From Paraburkholderia sp. LEh10 (GTDB taxonomy: Bacteria; Pseudomonadota; Gammaproteobacteria; Burkholderiales; Burkholderiaceae), in contig NZ_JAGIPX010000002.1 of assembly GCF_017814945.1 (NCBI RefSeq), forward strand, positions 231,642 through 295,641: a DNA stretch of 64,000 nucleotides. Reading direction: 5' to 3'. The position numbers were made by a program, and so were the translations under genes. Below are positions 1 to 7,433 of this stretch, piece by piece; positions within the stretch are counted from its first letter, which is position 1; each line of letters opens with the position of its first letter. The notes under the pieces are model-generated. The model was given only the letters and a program-made list of their open reading frames with translations, had not been told where the DNA came from and ran no database searches.

Positions 1-1387
1 TTTCCGACTGCGTGATCTTGTGCACGGCTTCAGGCCGCGTCCAGTCGCCGTACATCAGCGCGACGGTCGTGTCCTTGGCCTTTACGGGCAGCAGCACGAA
101 CGCCTGAGCATCGGCCAGATGCGCCTTGAACCATTCGGGCAGCCGCGCTTCCATGCGCGGCTCGCGGGCGTTCTCGATGAAGATGCCCACCGGGTTGGCG
201 ATGGCGAGATGAAAGACGTCGGGCTGGAACCCCGCGCCGAAGTTCAGCGCCGGCAGCATGCGCTCGATGTCGGCACCAAAGCCGATGCGCGCGTGGTAGC
301 GCGCATCGCCTTCACGCACGAACACCAGCGTGCGCGATAGCGACAGGCCCGCGAGTATCGCTTCAGAAGCCAGCGTCAGCACGGGCGCAAGCGCCTTGCT
401 TGAAGGCAGCGCCCGCAGGTCTTCGAGGCCCGCGCTCAAGCGCGCGTGCGCGGACTTGCCCGTGCGCACGATCGAGTCGGCATGCGCGCGCAGTTCGGCG
501 ATTTCCTGCATCAGACCATCGTTCGTCTCTTCGTCGATCAACGCGATGCCCAGCAGGTCGAGCCGTGGCGCATCGATTCTGAGCGCGTCGCTGTACCGGA
601 TAGCAAGCTCGCCGAGCAATGTTTCGAGCGTGTCGCCCGGCGCGTGGGCCGCGAGCACATTGCCCGCCTCCGTCGAGTAGCTATTGACGGCCCGCAGCCA
701 CCGCACGTGGTCCGAAAGAGGCACGTCGCATTGCGCGCCGATCGCCTGCATGCCGGCAAAGATCGTCTCCGGCAAACGCCAGCGCCTCGCGGCCTCGTTG
801 CCGATCTCCTCGAAGCTCACGCCGAGCAGACGCGCGCACGCGTCGCTGTCGTCGATCTCCTCGGTCGCGGCAGTGCGGCGCAGACGGTCCCATTCGCTTT
901 CCAGATAGAACGCGACCAGCAGCCTGCCGATCTGGCGCATCAGCGTGCAGACCACGGCTTCTTCGGCAACGCGCAGGTCGTTGCCTTCCGTGACGCGCCG
1001 GGCCACCGTGCCGCACAGCAGCGCGCGGTTGAGTTCGAGCTTCGCGTCGATCCGATGCGGCAGACTTTGATGAAAGTGATCGACGATCTTCATCCCGACC
1101 ACGAGATGACCGACGGTATCCATGCCGAGCACCATCAGCGCCCGCGTGACCGTCGTGATGTTGCCGCCGAAAGCGACGTACATCGCTGAATTCGCGAGCC
1201 GCAGCACCTTTTGCGTGAGCCCGACATCCGAGAGCACGACCTGCACGAGCGAGTTGAAGTCGAGGTCGTCGTTATTCATCGCCGCCACGGTGGTGCGCAG
1301 CGCCTGGGAAAGCATCGGGAAATCGCCGCGCTCGCTCATGCGCGCCCACAGTTTTTCCAGCAATTCGGACTTGACTACAGCGGACAT
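1..1387 (-). CDS. HDOD domain signalling protein (3' end outside window)
   Basis: The frame stays open from an ATG at 1387 to the window edge, giving at least 462 residues; the stop lies outside. Residues of about 1-200 look like an HDOD domain (HD-related output domain), with the typical helical segment NSAMY followed by TRALMVLGMD and a long alpha-helical body. The rest (about 290 onward) has a GAF-like look (LSRTLVFVREGD, then FVLLPVKAKDTTVALMYGDW). HDOD-GAF proteins are usually cytoplasmic regulators of motility, stress or second-messenger signalling. No enzymatic HD pair is visible, as expected for HDOD. The gene is followed upstream (right side) by a same-strand DUF3331 gene about 235 bp away, so co-transcription is possible but a hairpin sits between them. 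Confidence 0.8.
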   Translation of the reverse strand, partial: MSAVVKSELLEKLWARMSERGDFPMLSQALRTTVAAMNNDDLDFNSLVQVVLSDVGLTQKVLRLANSAMYVAFGGNITTVTRALMVLGMDTVGHLVVGMKIVDHFHQSLPHRIDAKLELNRALLCGTVARRVTEGNDLRVAEEAVVCTLMRQIGRLLVAFYLESEWDRLRRTAATEEIDDSDACARLLGVSFEEIGNEAARRWRLPETIFAGMQAIGAQCDVPLSDHVRWLRAVNSYSTEAGNVLAAHAPGDTLETLLGELAIRYSDALRIDAPRLDLLGIALIDEETNDGLMQEIAELRAHADSIVRTGKSAHARLSAGLEDLRALPSSKALAPVLTLASEAILAGLSLSRTLVFVREGDARYHARIGFGADIERMLPALNFGAGFQPDVFHLAIANPVGIFIENAREPRMEARLPEWFKAHLADAQAFVLLPVKAKDTTVALMYGDWTRPEAVHKITQSE

Positions 1388-1584
1388 CTGACGGTGGTTG
1401 TAAAACAGATACGTTGAAAGGCAACAGCAGCAGTACCCGTGATTAAAACACAACCCGTCGGCTAGAACGGCTTTGCGGTGACGTCGATGTGCTGGAAATG
1501 AACGACCCGTCACGCCGATGCGATCGTTTCAGATGATTCGACACGGGAGCCGGCAACACTCAACCATAACGATCGTCACCGCGA

Positions 1585-1611
1585 GCGTTCCGGCAAAACT
1601 TGCCGGAACGC
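1585..1611 (-). terminator. Perfect hairpin after DUF3331 gene
   Basis: A 12-bp perfect inverted repeat (GCGTTCCGGCAA / TTGCCGGAACGC) with a 3-base loop starts 11 bases after the DUF3331 stop codon. Its position fits a terminator, but no T-run follows, so a purely structural or Rho-assisted role is possible. Confidence 0.55.
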
Positions 1612-1621
1612 CCGGCGAATC

Positions 1622-2005
1622 TCAACGCTCGAGGATGCTCGCCGCGACGATCATCGCGCCTGCATTGCGCGGCGGCGTGCCGCTCGCATGCGGACAATAG
1701 ACGGTCTCGCCCGCCTTGATCGAGCGCCCCGTCAGCACGCACTTGCCCGCCCTGCTCGCGACGATCGCCCGCCATGTCTGATAGCCGTAATGGCCCGTGC
1801 GCGAGTCGCACCACGATACCGTCAAGGTTTGCGGCGTAGGCTTGTCGAGCACGCGCACCGTCGGGCGGCCGCGCCCGTCCCAGCGGGGCGCCCCGCGCGT
1901 CTTGCGGCGCGGCGCAGGCGGCGCTTCGACGGGTTCTGGCTTCACGTCGAAGTCGCGGAGCGCCGCAACGGTTCGGCACCATATTTCGATATGTTCGTCC
2001 ATCAT
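1622..2005 (-). CDS. DUF3331 domain protein
   Basis: 127-residue cytoplasmic protein. The core (about residue 60 on) carries the pattern I recognise as DUF3331: SWCDSRTGHYGYQTW, then a conserved Cys-Gly-like block (GKCVLTGRSIKAGETVYCP) and a C-terminal NAGAMIVAASILER. Function is unknown; the Cys/His-containing C-terminal block could bind metal, which is inference. I chose the ATG at 2005 because AAGAGG lies six bases upstream; an ATG at 2011 directly abuts this site and another at 2002 is also possible. A second member is encoded at 39989-40375 and shares the W-R-D/S-T-G and GxAIxxGDxVY patterns. Confidence 0.75.
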   Translation of the reverse strand: MMDEHIEIWCRTVAALRDFDVKPEPVEAPPAPRRKTRGAPRWDGRGRPTVRVLDKPTPQTLTVSWCDSRTGHYGYQTWRAIVASRAGKCVLTGRSIKAGETVYCPHASGTPPRNAGAMIVAASILER

Positions 2006-2189
2006 ATGCATCCTCTTGCCCCGGATCGCGATCCGGGCGACATCCCGGTCAGGCAAGCCGAGGCTTCAGCCGCTATCGAAACCGGCCCCGCCCAGCGTAC
2101 CGGACACAACCTCGCCGCTGATGCGGCGGGCGAGCCGAAGTCGCGGATTGCGAAACCGGGTAACGGCTTGCCCAGGTCCGCCCGCAATA

Positions 2190-2238
2190 ATTCAACACGT
2201 GATGAATATTGGCACAGTCGCGTCGCGCTGAACACGTG
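2190..2238. promoter_or_regulatory. Two CACGTG-centred palindromes upstream of tetR-type gene
   Basis: ATTCAaCACGTGaTGAAT (2190-2207) is an 18-bp palindrome broken only at one symmetric pair. A second perfect 8-bp palindrome ACACGTGT lies at 2232-2239, and AACACGTG is directly repeated with a 37-bp offset. The sites sit 70-115 bp before the TetR-family start and between two divergent genes, so they are natural candidates for an autoregulatory operator. Binding by this TetR protein is inference. Confidence 0.5.
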
Positions 2239-2305
2239 TCAAACGGCCGCGCCGCGAAGCTCGGTTAAACTCACGCCTGCTCTGGCGATCGGCAGGCTCA
2301 TCTGA

Positions 2306-2965
2306 ATGAAAGACGTGACGGCATCAGCGGAACAACCCGGACAGAAGAAGCGCGCGCGCGGACGCCCGGCTTCGAGCGCGTCGGTCGGCCTGGACGTCAT
2401 CCTGCAGAACGCACGCAAGACCTTCGGCAAACGGGGATTCGAGGCGGCCAGCGTGCGCGAGATCGCGCGCGATTCAGGCGTCGATGCCGCGCTCATTGCG
2501 CATCATTTCGGTTCGAAAGAAACGTTGTGGCTGGCCGTCGTCGAACAGATCGCGGACCAGATGTCACCCATGATCGAAGCGACGGCGGCACTGCGGGCCT
2601 CTCCGCTCGGCGCGAGAGCACGCGTGCAAAGCGCGGTCGCGACATTCATCGATGCGGTTTTCGACGATCCCGACTTCGGTATCTTCTTCTCGACGTCGGT
2701 GAGGGAAGAAGGTGAGCGGCTCAACGTGCTGATCGACCGGCTGGTTCGGCCTTATCACGACGTGCTCGTGCCGCTGTTCGAAGACGCGGCGAAGCGCGGT
2801 GAACTGAAAGTGAAAGACGCCAATGTGATGTTTTTCATGCTGCTGAACGCGATCAGCAAGACGGTTTCGTACGGCAATCTGCTGCGGGCGTTCTCGTCTC
2901 TGCCGGAACATGAGAAGAAGTTCAAGCGCGTCGTGCTCGACACGGCCCTCGGCATGCTGGCGTAA
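2306..2965 (+). CDS. TetR/AcrR family transcriptional regulator
   Basis: 219 residues. The N-terminal part is a TetR helix-turn-helix: ILQNARKTFGKRGFEAASVREIARDSGVDAALIAHHFGSKETLW (about residues 30-75), preceded by a basic Arg/Lys tail. The remaining helical part is the ligand-binding/dimerisation domain. Length is normal for the family. The gene stands alone on its strand, with a divergent DUF3331 gene upstream and decayed genes downstream, so its regulatory target is not obvious; self-regulation through the CACGTG palindromes upstream is likely. The ligand cannot be predicted. Confidence 0.9.
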   Translation: MKDVTASAEQPGQKKRARGRPASSASVGLDVILQNARKTFGKRGFEAASVREIARDSGVDAALIAHHFGSKETLWLAVVEQIADQMSPMIEATAALRASPLGARARVQSAVATFIDAVFDDPDFGIFFSTSVREEGERLNVLIDRLVRPYHDVLVPLFEDAAKRGELKVKDANVMFFMLLNAISKTVSYGNLLRAFSSLPEHEKKFKRVVLDTALGMLA

Positions 2966-3041
2966 TGCCCCCGGCGGGCACCCGCTTCGCGCGTACCGCG
3001 TGCGTGCGCTCCCGCGCAACGGGCGCGTGGCGCAAGCAGGG

Positions 3042-3323
3042 TCAGGCCGCCGTCTGCCGCGACGGGTATAGCATTTCCCGCTCCAGCAAATCCAGCAACG
3101 TAATGATCCGCTGTCGTTGCGTCGTCACCAGATCGCAGGTTTGCGCGAGCGCACGCAAGCGCCTTCCCCAGTATTCGTAGTCGAGCCTGGACTCGTCGTC
3201 GCGCTCCATGCGGCGCACGATGTACTAGACCATCCGTTTCAGATGATCCAGTTCCACGTCCGCGAGGTTGGCTGAGCGCAGCGTCGCGACATCCGACGAC
3301 ACCTGAGCTTTTGTTACCGCCAT
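3042..3323 (-). pseudogene. Small unknown gene interrupted by an in-frame amber stop
   Basis: Reading from ATG 3323 gives MAVTKAQVSSDVATLRSANL and on to codon 32, then TAG at 3225-3227, then the same frame continues as YIVRRMERDDESRLDYEYWG and further to TGA at 3042-3044. Without the TAG the product would be 93 residues, helical and charged, with no family I recognise. Codon use is coding-like on both sides of the TAG, and the stop could have arisen from one substitution (for example CAG or TGG). It lies in a cluster of other broken genes. Confidence 0.55.
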
Positions 3324-3438
3324 AGTGGCCCCCGATCATCATCTCGAAGCCGTCGGACGGGCCGTGCTCAGCTGTCCTCGGCGACAGCGGGGCTGCGCTG
3401 TCGCGCCCACGGTGCGGTGACGGTCGCCACGACGTCAC

Positions 3439-3814
3439 TTGTCGCACCGCCGCGCGACCCGTCCAACTTTCTTTTTCCCGACAAAACGCGCCGCGCTACA
3501 GGCCGCCGTGGCTGGACGGGTGCGGCGTTTCGTCGAGGCGAATCTTCACCAGGCCGACCTGTCGCCGGCCAGCGTGATTCAGGCGCTGCAACTCAAGCGC
3601 GCGACGATCTACCGCTGGTTCGAGCACGAGGGCGGACTTTATACGCAACCGGCGGCTGCGCGAGGCCGCCAACGAGCTCGTGCGTTTCCCGCAGCTTCAG
3701 GTGATGGAGATCGCGTATGGGCTCGGGTTGAAGAGCGCTTCGGATTTCACGCGCGCGTTTCGCCGCGCGTTCGACATGAGCCCCAAGACTTGCGCGCCCG
3801 AGCGGTGCTGCTGA
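3439..3814 (+). pseudogene. AraC-type regulator C-terminus, frameshifted remnant
   Basis: One frame gives the first helix-turn-helix of an AraC domain (FVEANLHQADLSPASVIQAL then LKRATIYRWFEHEGGL). Near 3640 the reading frame must shift by one, after which IRNRRLREAANELV, VMEIAYGLGLKSASDFTRAF and FRRAFDMSPKT complete the second helix-turn-helix, ending at TGA 3812-3814. The N-terminal sensing half is absent. Both the frameshift near 3636-3643 and the missing half mark it as a dead remnant. Confidence 0.75.
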
Positions 3815-3847
3815 AGGACGCTCGCGGCTGACAAACACCTCGCTCGC

Positions 3848-3920
3848 GGCTGACTTCCCGCTGACTTCCCGCTGACTTCCTCCTGACTTCCCGCTGATTC
3901 CTCGCTGACTTTCAGCTGAC
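3848..3920. repeat. 11-bp tandem repeat, about 6.5 copies
   Basis: Unit CGCTGACTTCC, repeated with period 11: two perfect copies (3859-3880), near-perfect copies on both sides (3848-3858, 3881-3902), then a 10-base copy and a partial one. It lies just after the dead AraC gene inside the decayed region and does not fall in any gene. Confidence 0.85.
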
Positions 3921-3936
3921 AGCCGCAGACACCCGC

Positions 3937-4038
3937 TCAGCACGTTACCGCGATCGCCTGCTTGCGCTCGGGAAAGCGATGCAGCGCGACGAGCGAAAGC
4001 GTGATCGCCGTCATCAGATAGCACGCGGGAATCATCGA
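3937..4038 (-). pseudogene. C-terminal scrap of an MFS transporter
   Basis: An open frame of 33 codons ending at TGA 3937-3939 reads SMIPACYLMTAITLSLVALH then RFPERKQAIAVTC. This looks like the last transmembrane helix and tail of a major-facilitator (metabolite:H+ symporter type) protein. Everything upstream is missing and the adjoining DNA belongs to an oppositely oriented hydrolase remnant. Confidence 0.5.
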
Positions 4039-4245
4039 ACGATCGACTTATCCGCCTCATACCGCGGCACTCGTGCTCATCGACGTGCTCAACGATTTCC
4101 TCGCCGAAGACGGCAAGCTGCACGCGTCGATTGCACCGATGCTCGCAAAAACCGGCTTCATCGCGCATGTCGCGCAATCTGCTCGACGGCGCGCGGGCTG
4201 CTGGTCTGAAGATCGTCTTCGCGCCGCACGGCACCGACGAGCACA
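4039..4245 (+). pseudogene. Isochorismatase-like hydrolase remnant
   Basis: TAALVLIDVLNDFLAEDGKL and IAPMLAKTGF match the N-terminal strand and Asp-containing start of a cysteine hydrolase (isochorismatase fold). The frame must shift by one near 4170 to continue as NLLDGARAAGLKIVFAPHGT. The protein breaks off around 4245, where the frame switches into a DUF1330-like tail. The nucleophilic Cys region is gone, so it cannot be functional. Confidence 0.7.
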
Positions 4246-4476
4246 GCTTATCGCGCGAATCTGCGCGACACGTTCGACGGCTACCCGCACAAGGTTCTTG
4301 CGGCGTATGGCACGCAGCAGGTGCAGGAAGGCGACGCGGCCGAAGCCATCGTGATACTCGAATGTCCAACGCTCGCGGCAGCACGCGCCTGGTACGACAG
4401 CGATGCGTATCGCGAAGTCGCGCAGCATCGGCTCAGAGGCACGCGTCATCTCGTCGTGCTGGTCGAAGGGCTTTGA
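4246..4476 (+). pseudogene. DUF1330 protein C-terminal remnant joined to the hydrolase scrap
   Basis: From about 4246 a different frame reads AYRANLRDTFDGYPHKVLAA, EGDAAEAIVILECPTLAAAR and AWYDSDAYREVAQHRL, ending RHLVVLVEGL and TGA at 4474-4476. This is the DUF1330 (dimeric alpha-beta barrel) pattern, missing its first residues. The abrupt change from an isochorismatase-type to a DUF1330-type sequence points to a deletion joining two formerly separate genes. Confidence 0.65.
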
Positions 4477-4786
4477 CCCAGCGTCGTATACCGATGCATA
4501 GGTTTATCACCAAAGTCATATAGGCCGGATGACGCGCGACATCCATACTGGGCAATACAGGCTGCATCCAGGCGGCGCACTCGCATTCGCGATCCGATCG
4601 ATCTGCTCCGCGTCGATGCCCTGCCCGTTCGCGTGTCAACGACTTCAATCCTGTTCTCCCACAGATTCCGATGGTTGCTGACGTCTGAAAGGTCGGCGTA
4701 GGTAAGCGTTCCGCCGAACGCCGCACACGCCGTCGTGCTGGTCCGGCGCTAGCGTCACGCGCCGCAATTTTCGTAAGGAGACTTAC
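4477..4786. other. Intergenic stretch before DUF4148 gene
   Basis: No gene is recognisable on either strand. It must contain the promoter of the DUF4148 gene; the only clear signal is the ribosome binding site AAGGAG just before 4787. Confidence 0.5.
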
Positions 4787-5047
4787 ATGAAGACGATCAT
4801 CATCCTCTGTGGCGGTGCGCTCTGTCTGTCGACATGGCAAGCCAACGCGCAGGAAGCCACCACCAGCGCGACGGCCACGCCGGAAACCGTCATCAATTCG
4901 GAAGGTCCGGGCATGTCGACGAACTCGATGTCGGGCAGCGCGGCCATGCATGGCAAGACACGCAGCGAGGTCTATCAGGATCTCGTGCGCTCGCAAAAGG
5001 ACGGCGAGCAGGCGCGGTTGCAGGACCTGTTCAAGGGCGGCAACTGA
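4787..5047 (+). CDS. DUF4148 small secreted protein
   Basis: 86 residues. Residues 1-21 form a signal peptide (MKTIIILCGGALCLSTWQANA). The mature protein is short and polar, ending in the DUF4148-like KTRSEVYQDLVRSQKDGEQA and LQDLF motif, a family abundant in Burkholderia and relatives and of unknown function, presumed periplasmic. Start fixed by AAGGAG at good spacing. A strong terminator follows. A second DUF4148 gene lies at 52406-52711. Confidence 0.85.
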   Translation: MKTIIILCGGALCLSTWQANAQEATTSATATPETVINSEGPGMSTNSMSGSAAMHGKTRSEVYQDLVRSQKDGEQARLQDLFKGGN

Positions 5048-5104
5048 CTATCATGATGTGTCGTGGCTTGAACGCGCATTGAACGCGCATTGAACGCTCG
5101 TCGT

Positions 5105-5135
5105 CAAACGGGGCCGTCACAGATGACGGCCCCGT
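5105..5135. terminator. Bidirectional intrinsic terminator
   Basis: 13-bp perfect inverted repeat (AAACGGGGCCGTC / GACGGCCCCGTTT) with a 5-base loop, flanked by T-rich sequence on the right and by A-rich pairing on the left. It lies between the convergent DUF4148 gene and the subtilisin-like protease gene and can serve both. Confidence 0.85.
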
Positions 5136-5147
5136 TTCGTTTTCGCG

Positions 5148-7403
5148 CTACAGCTTGATGCCGCGCCTCTTCCAGCGCGGCGAAGGAAAGCGTCCAGCGC
5201 CGCCGCGTTCGTCGATCAGCCTTGGGACCCACGAATGCTGTCCAACGGGCACGACGGGCGGGATCGCCGTGACGGGACATCCGCCGAGCTGATGAGCCAT
5301 CAGCGCGACGGGCACCGGGTCTTCCGCTGCCGCCCTCTTCGCGATCCACTCACGCGCCTTGTGCGGTTTCAGCGCATAGGCCGTGAAAGTGCCCGACTGC
5401 CCCTGTAGCTTCGCGCGCACCAGCAACCGCGCGACCTGCGGCGCCGCCGCGCTCGTCCCCGACAGCGCGACGAGACAGCCGCTTCGCGTGCTTGCGCCCA
5501 GCACGCCGGCGCAACCCGGCGAATCCTCGCTGACGGCCATCGCATCGGGACCGTCTCGCCCCGTATCCGAAAGCGTGGGCCCCGTCGATGAATACGCGGC
5601 CGCTGTCCCATCCGTGCGCCGATACCCGCCGACCACGACCGTGTTCTCTCCCGTCGCGATCGAATTGAGCGTGCGGCTTCGCCTGATCCACGAGTCCATG
5701 TTGCCGGCATCGAAGTCGCGGATGTGCGCGCCGGAAACGAAGCGCCTGTATCGGGGATCTTCGAAACGCGATTGACGCCCGCGCACGGGAAAGCCATACG
5801 CCGTTTCGTTGCGTTGTATCCATGCGTCGATGACGAGCGGATCGCCCGTCTGCAAGCTATTCGACAGCGTGACGCTCCAGTTTCCGGCCGGTGCCGCGTC
5901 GCGCGACGGCTTGCGCGTGAGGGTCGGCGCGAGCGCGATCAGGATCATGTTGCGATTGCCCGTCGCGACCTGATCCAGGTACGCGACCGTGCACAACACA
6001 TTGCCATCGGGCTGCCATGCGTAGACGCTGCCGCTTGCGATGAGCGGACTCCCGGCGCCCGCGGGCGGCGATACCGTGAGCTTCACCTGCGAAGCGTCCG
6101 CATGTTCAGGCAACCATATCTCCAGAAAGCCGGGCGTTGCGCAGTCCGGCAACACGCGCCATGTGATGCTCTGCGACGCCCCGTGCTGCACCTCGACACG
6201 CGCGTGACAACGCAGCACGTTGCTGTTTCCGGCAGGCACGACGACACACAGGTCGCGATGCAGGCCGATCAGCTCGTCGATCGCTCTTTCGATGATCGAA
6301 CTGCCGTCGTGCGGCCCCGCCATGTAGCCGTAACTCAGGTTGAGCACCACGCAATACTTCGCGCCTTGCGCGGCATCGTCGGCGCGGCGCAGGACGTAGC
6401 GCATCGCGTCGAGCGCATGCACGGCGAACCAGCGCCCCGATGTATCGCGCACGGTTCGCCCCGCCGTCTTGAACTGCACGCCGATGAGCCGCGCGTTGTC
6501 GAGCACGTTCTGCTCTTCGCCCTGCGTGTGCAGAAACGCCGTATGGAGCTTGCCAGGCCGCACGCCACCGGCGAGGTCCATCACTTCGGTGCCGTGCGCC
6601 CAGCGCCTGCGCACATTGATATAGCCCGCCTGCGCGTACACGGCTTCTTCATCGACCAGTCCGCCGAGCGTGCAACGCGCGAGCATGGCGTCGATGTCGC
6701 TCTTCGACAGTTCGCTTCCGTAGTGCAGAACAGGCGGCGAGCCTGGCGCGTCGTCCTGATTCCAGAAGTATTCGATGCGCGTGGCCGATGGATCGTCGAC
6801 GGAGCGAAAGCGCTCATGCGCAAACGCAAGCCCGTCGTCCATCACGCCGAGAAACACCATGGGCGGTGAAGCGGCGTTCGGCGCTGCGAACTGCGCGCCA
6901 GCGAACGCCGGGCCCGTTCCCGTTGCGAGCGGCGCCGCGCCCGCCGACGTCCCCGCCGACGTCCCCGCCGACGCCTCTGAAGGCAGATCGTCAGGCACGA
7001 CGGGCATGCCGATCTCGAAGCGCTTGATGAACCCCGCGAGCGACGCATCGAGTTCGGCAAAGAACTGCTTCGTCACGCATGCGGTGAGGAAGCGGGTTTT
7101 GTCGAGATCGGCAGGCGGAAAGCGATAGAGCGACGACACGCGTATCCATGCCTGCCATCCCGCGTTCACGCCTTCAAGACGCTCCGCGAACGACTTCGCG
7201 GTCAGCTCCGTGTGATCGGGCGCAGTCTCGTTCAGTTCGAGGATGACACGCACCCAGCCCGTCGGCGCACCGCCAAGATCGGCGAAGCCGGTTGCATCGG
7301 CCCACGCCAGATAAGGGTCCGCGCGCGCCGTGCCGGGGGCGCGCGCTGTCCAGTCGAGCCCGCTCCACGCGCCCTTCTGGCCCGTCAACGATGTCCAGTC
7401 CAT
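5148..7403 (-). CDS. S8 (subtilisin-like) serine peptidase
   Basis: 751 residues with a subtilase core. The triad is visible as D189 (VMDDG), H270 (AHGTEVMDLAGG) and S651 (SGTSAAAPQ), with the oxyanion Asn near 393 (VVVPAGNSN). About 180 residues precede the Asp, including an Ala/Ser/Gly-rich linker (about 143-178); between His and Ser there is a long insert that may form a beta domain. I see no signal peptide, so a cytoplasmic location or leaderless export is likely. It is the last gene of a same-strand series with the PAP2-like gene (30 bp gap), a nucleotide cyclase and a cyclic-nucleotide-binding regulator. The substrate is unknown; the series suggests a regulated proteolytic output, which is inference. 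Confidence 0.85.
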   Translation of the reverse strand: MDWTSLTGQKGAWSGLDWTARAPGTARADPYLAWADATGFADLGGAPTGWVRVILELNETAPDHTELTAKSFAERLEGVNAGWQAWIRVSSLYRFPPADLDKTRFLTACVTKQFFAELDASLAGFIKRFEIGMPVVPDDLPSEASAGTSAGTSAGAAPLATGTGPAFAGAQFAAPNAASPPMVFLGVMDDGLAFAHERFRSVDDPSATRIEYFWNQDDAPGSPPVLHYGSELSKSDIDAMLARCTLGGLVDEEAVYAQAGYINVRRRWAHGTEVMDLAGGVRPGKLHTAFLHTQGEEQNVLDNARLIGVQFKTAGRTVRDTSGRWFAVHALDAMRYVLRRADDAAQGAKYCVVLNLSYGYMAGPHDGSSIIERAIDELIGLHRDLCVVVPAGNSNVLRCHARVEVQHGASQSITWRVLPDCATPGFLEIWLPEHADASQVKLTVSPPAGAGSPLIASGSVYAWQPDGNVLCTVAYLDQVATGNRNMILIALAPTLTRKPSRDAAPAGNWSVTLSNSLQTGDPLVIDAWIQRNETAYGFPVRGRQSRFEDPRYRRFVSGAHIRDFDAGNMDSWIRRSRTLNSIATGENTVVVGGYRRTDGTAAAYSSTGPTLSDTGRDGPDAMAVSEDSPGCAGVLGASTRSGCLVALSGTSAAAPQVARLLVRAKLQGQSGTFTAYALKPHKAREWIAKRAAAEDPVPVALMAHQLGGCPVTAIPPVVPVGQHSWVPRLIDERGGAGRFPSPRWKRRGIKL

Positions 7404-7433
7404 CGCTCAGCTCCCTTGAACAGTGTCGAGTAT

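Noticed and set aside
3848..3920. Tandem 11-bp repeats as a CRISPR array
   Set aside because: There are no spacers, the units are contiguous and no cas genes are present; the same applies to the 12-bp repeat at 34900.
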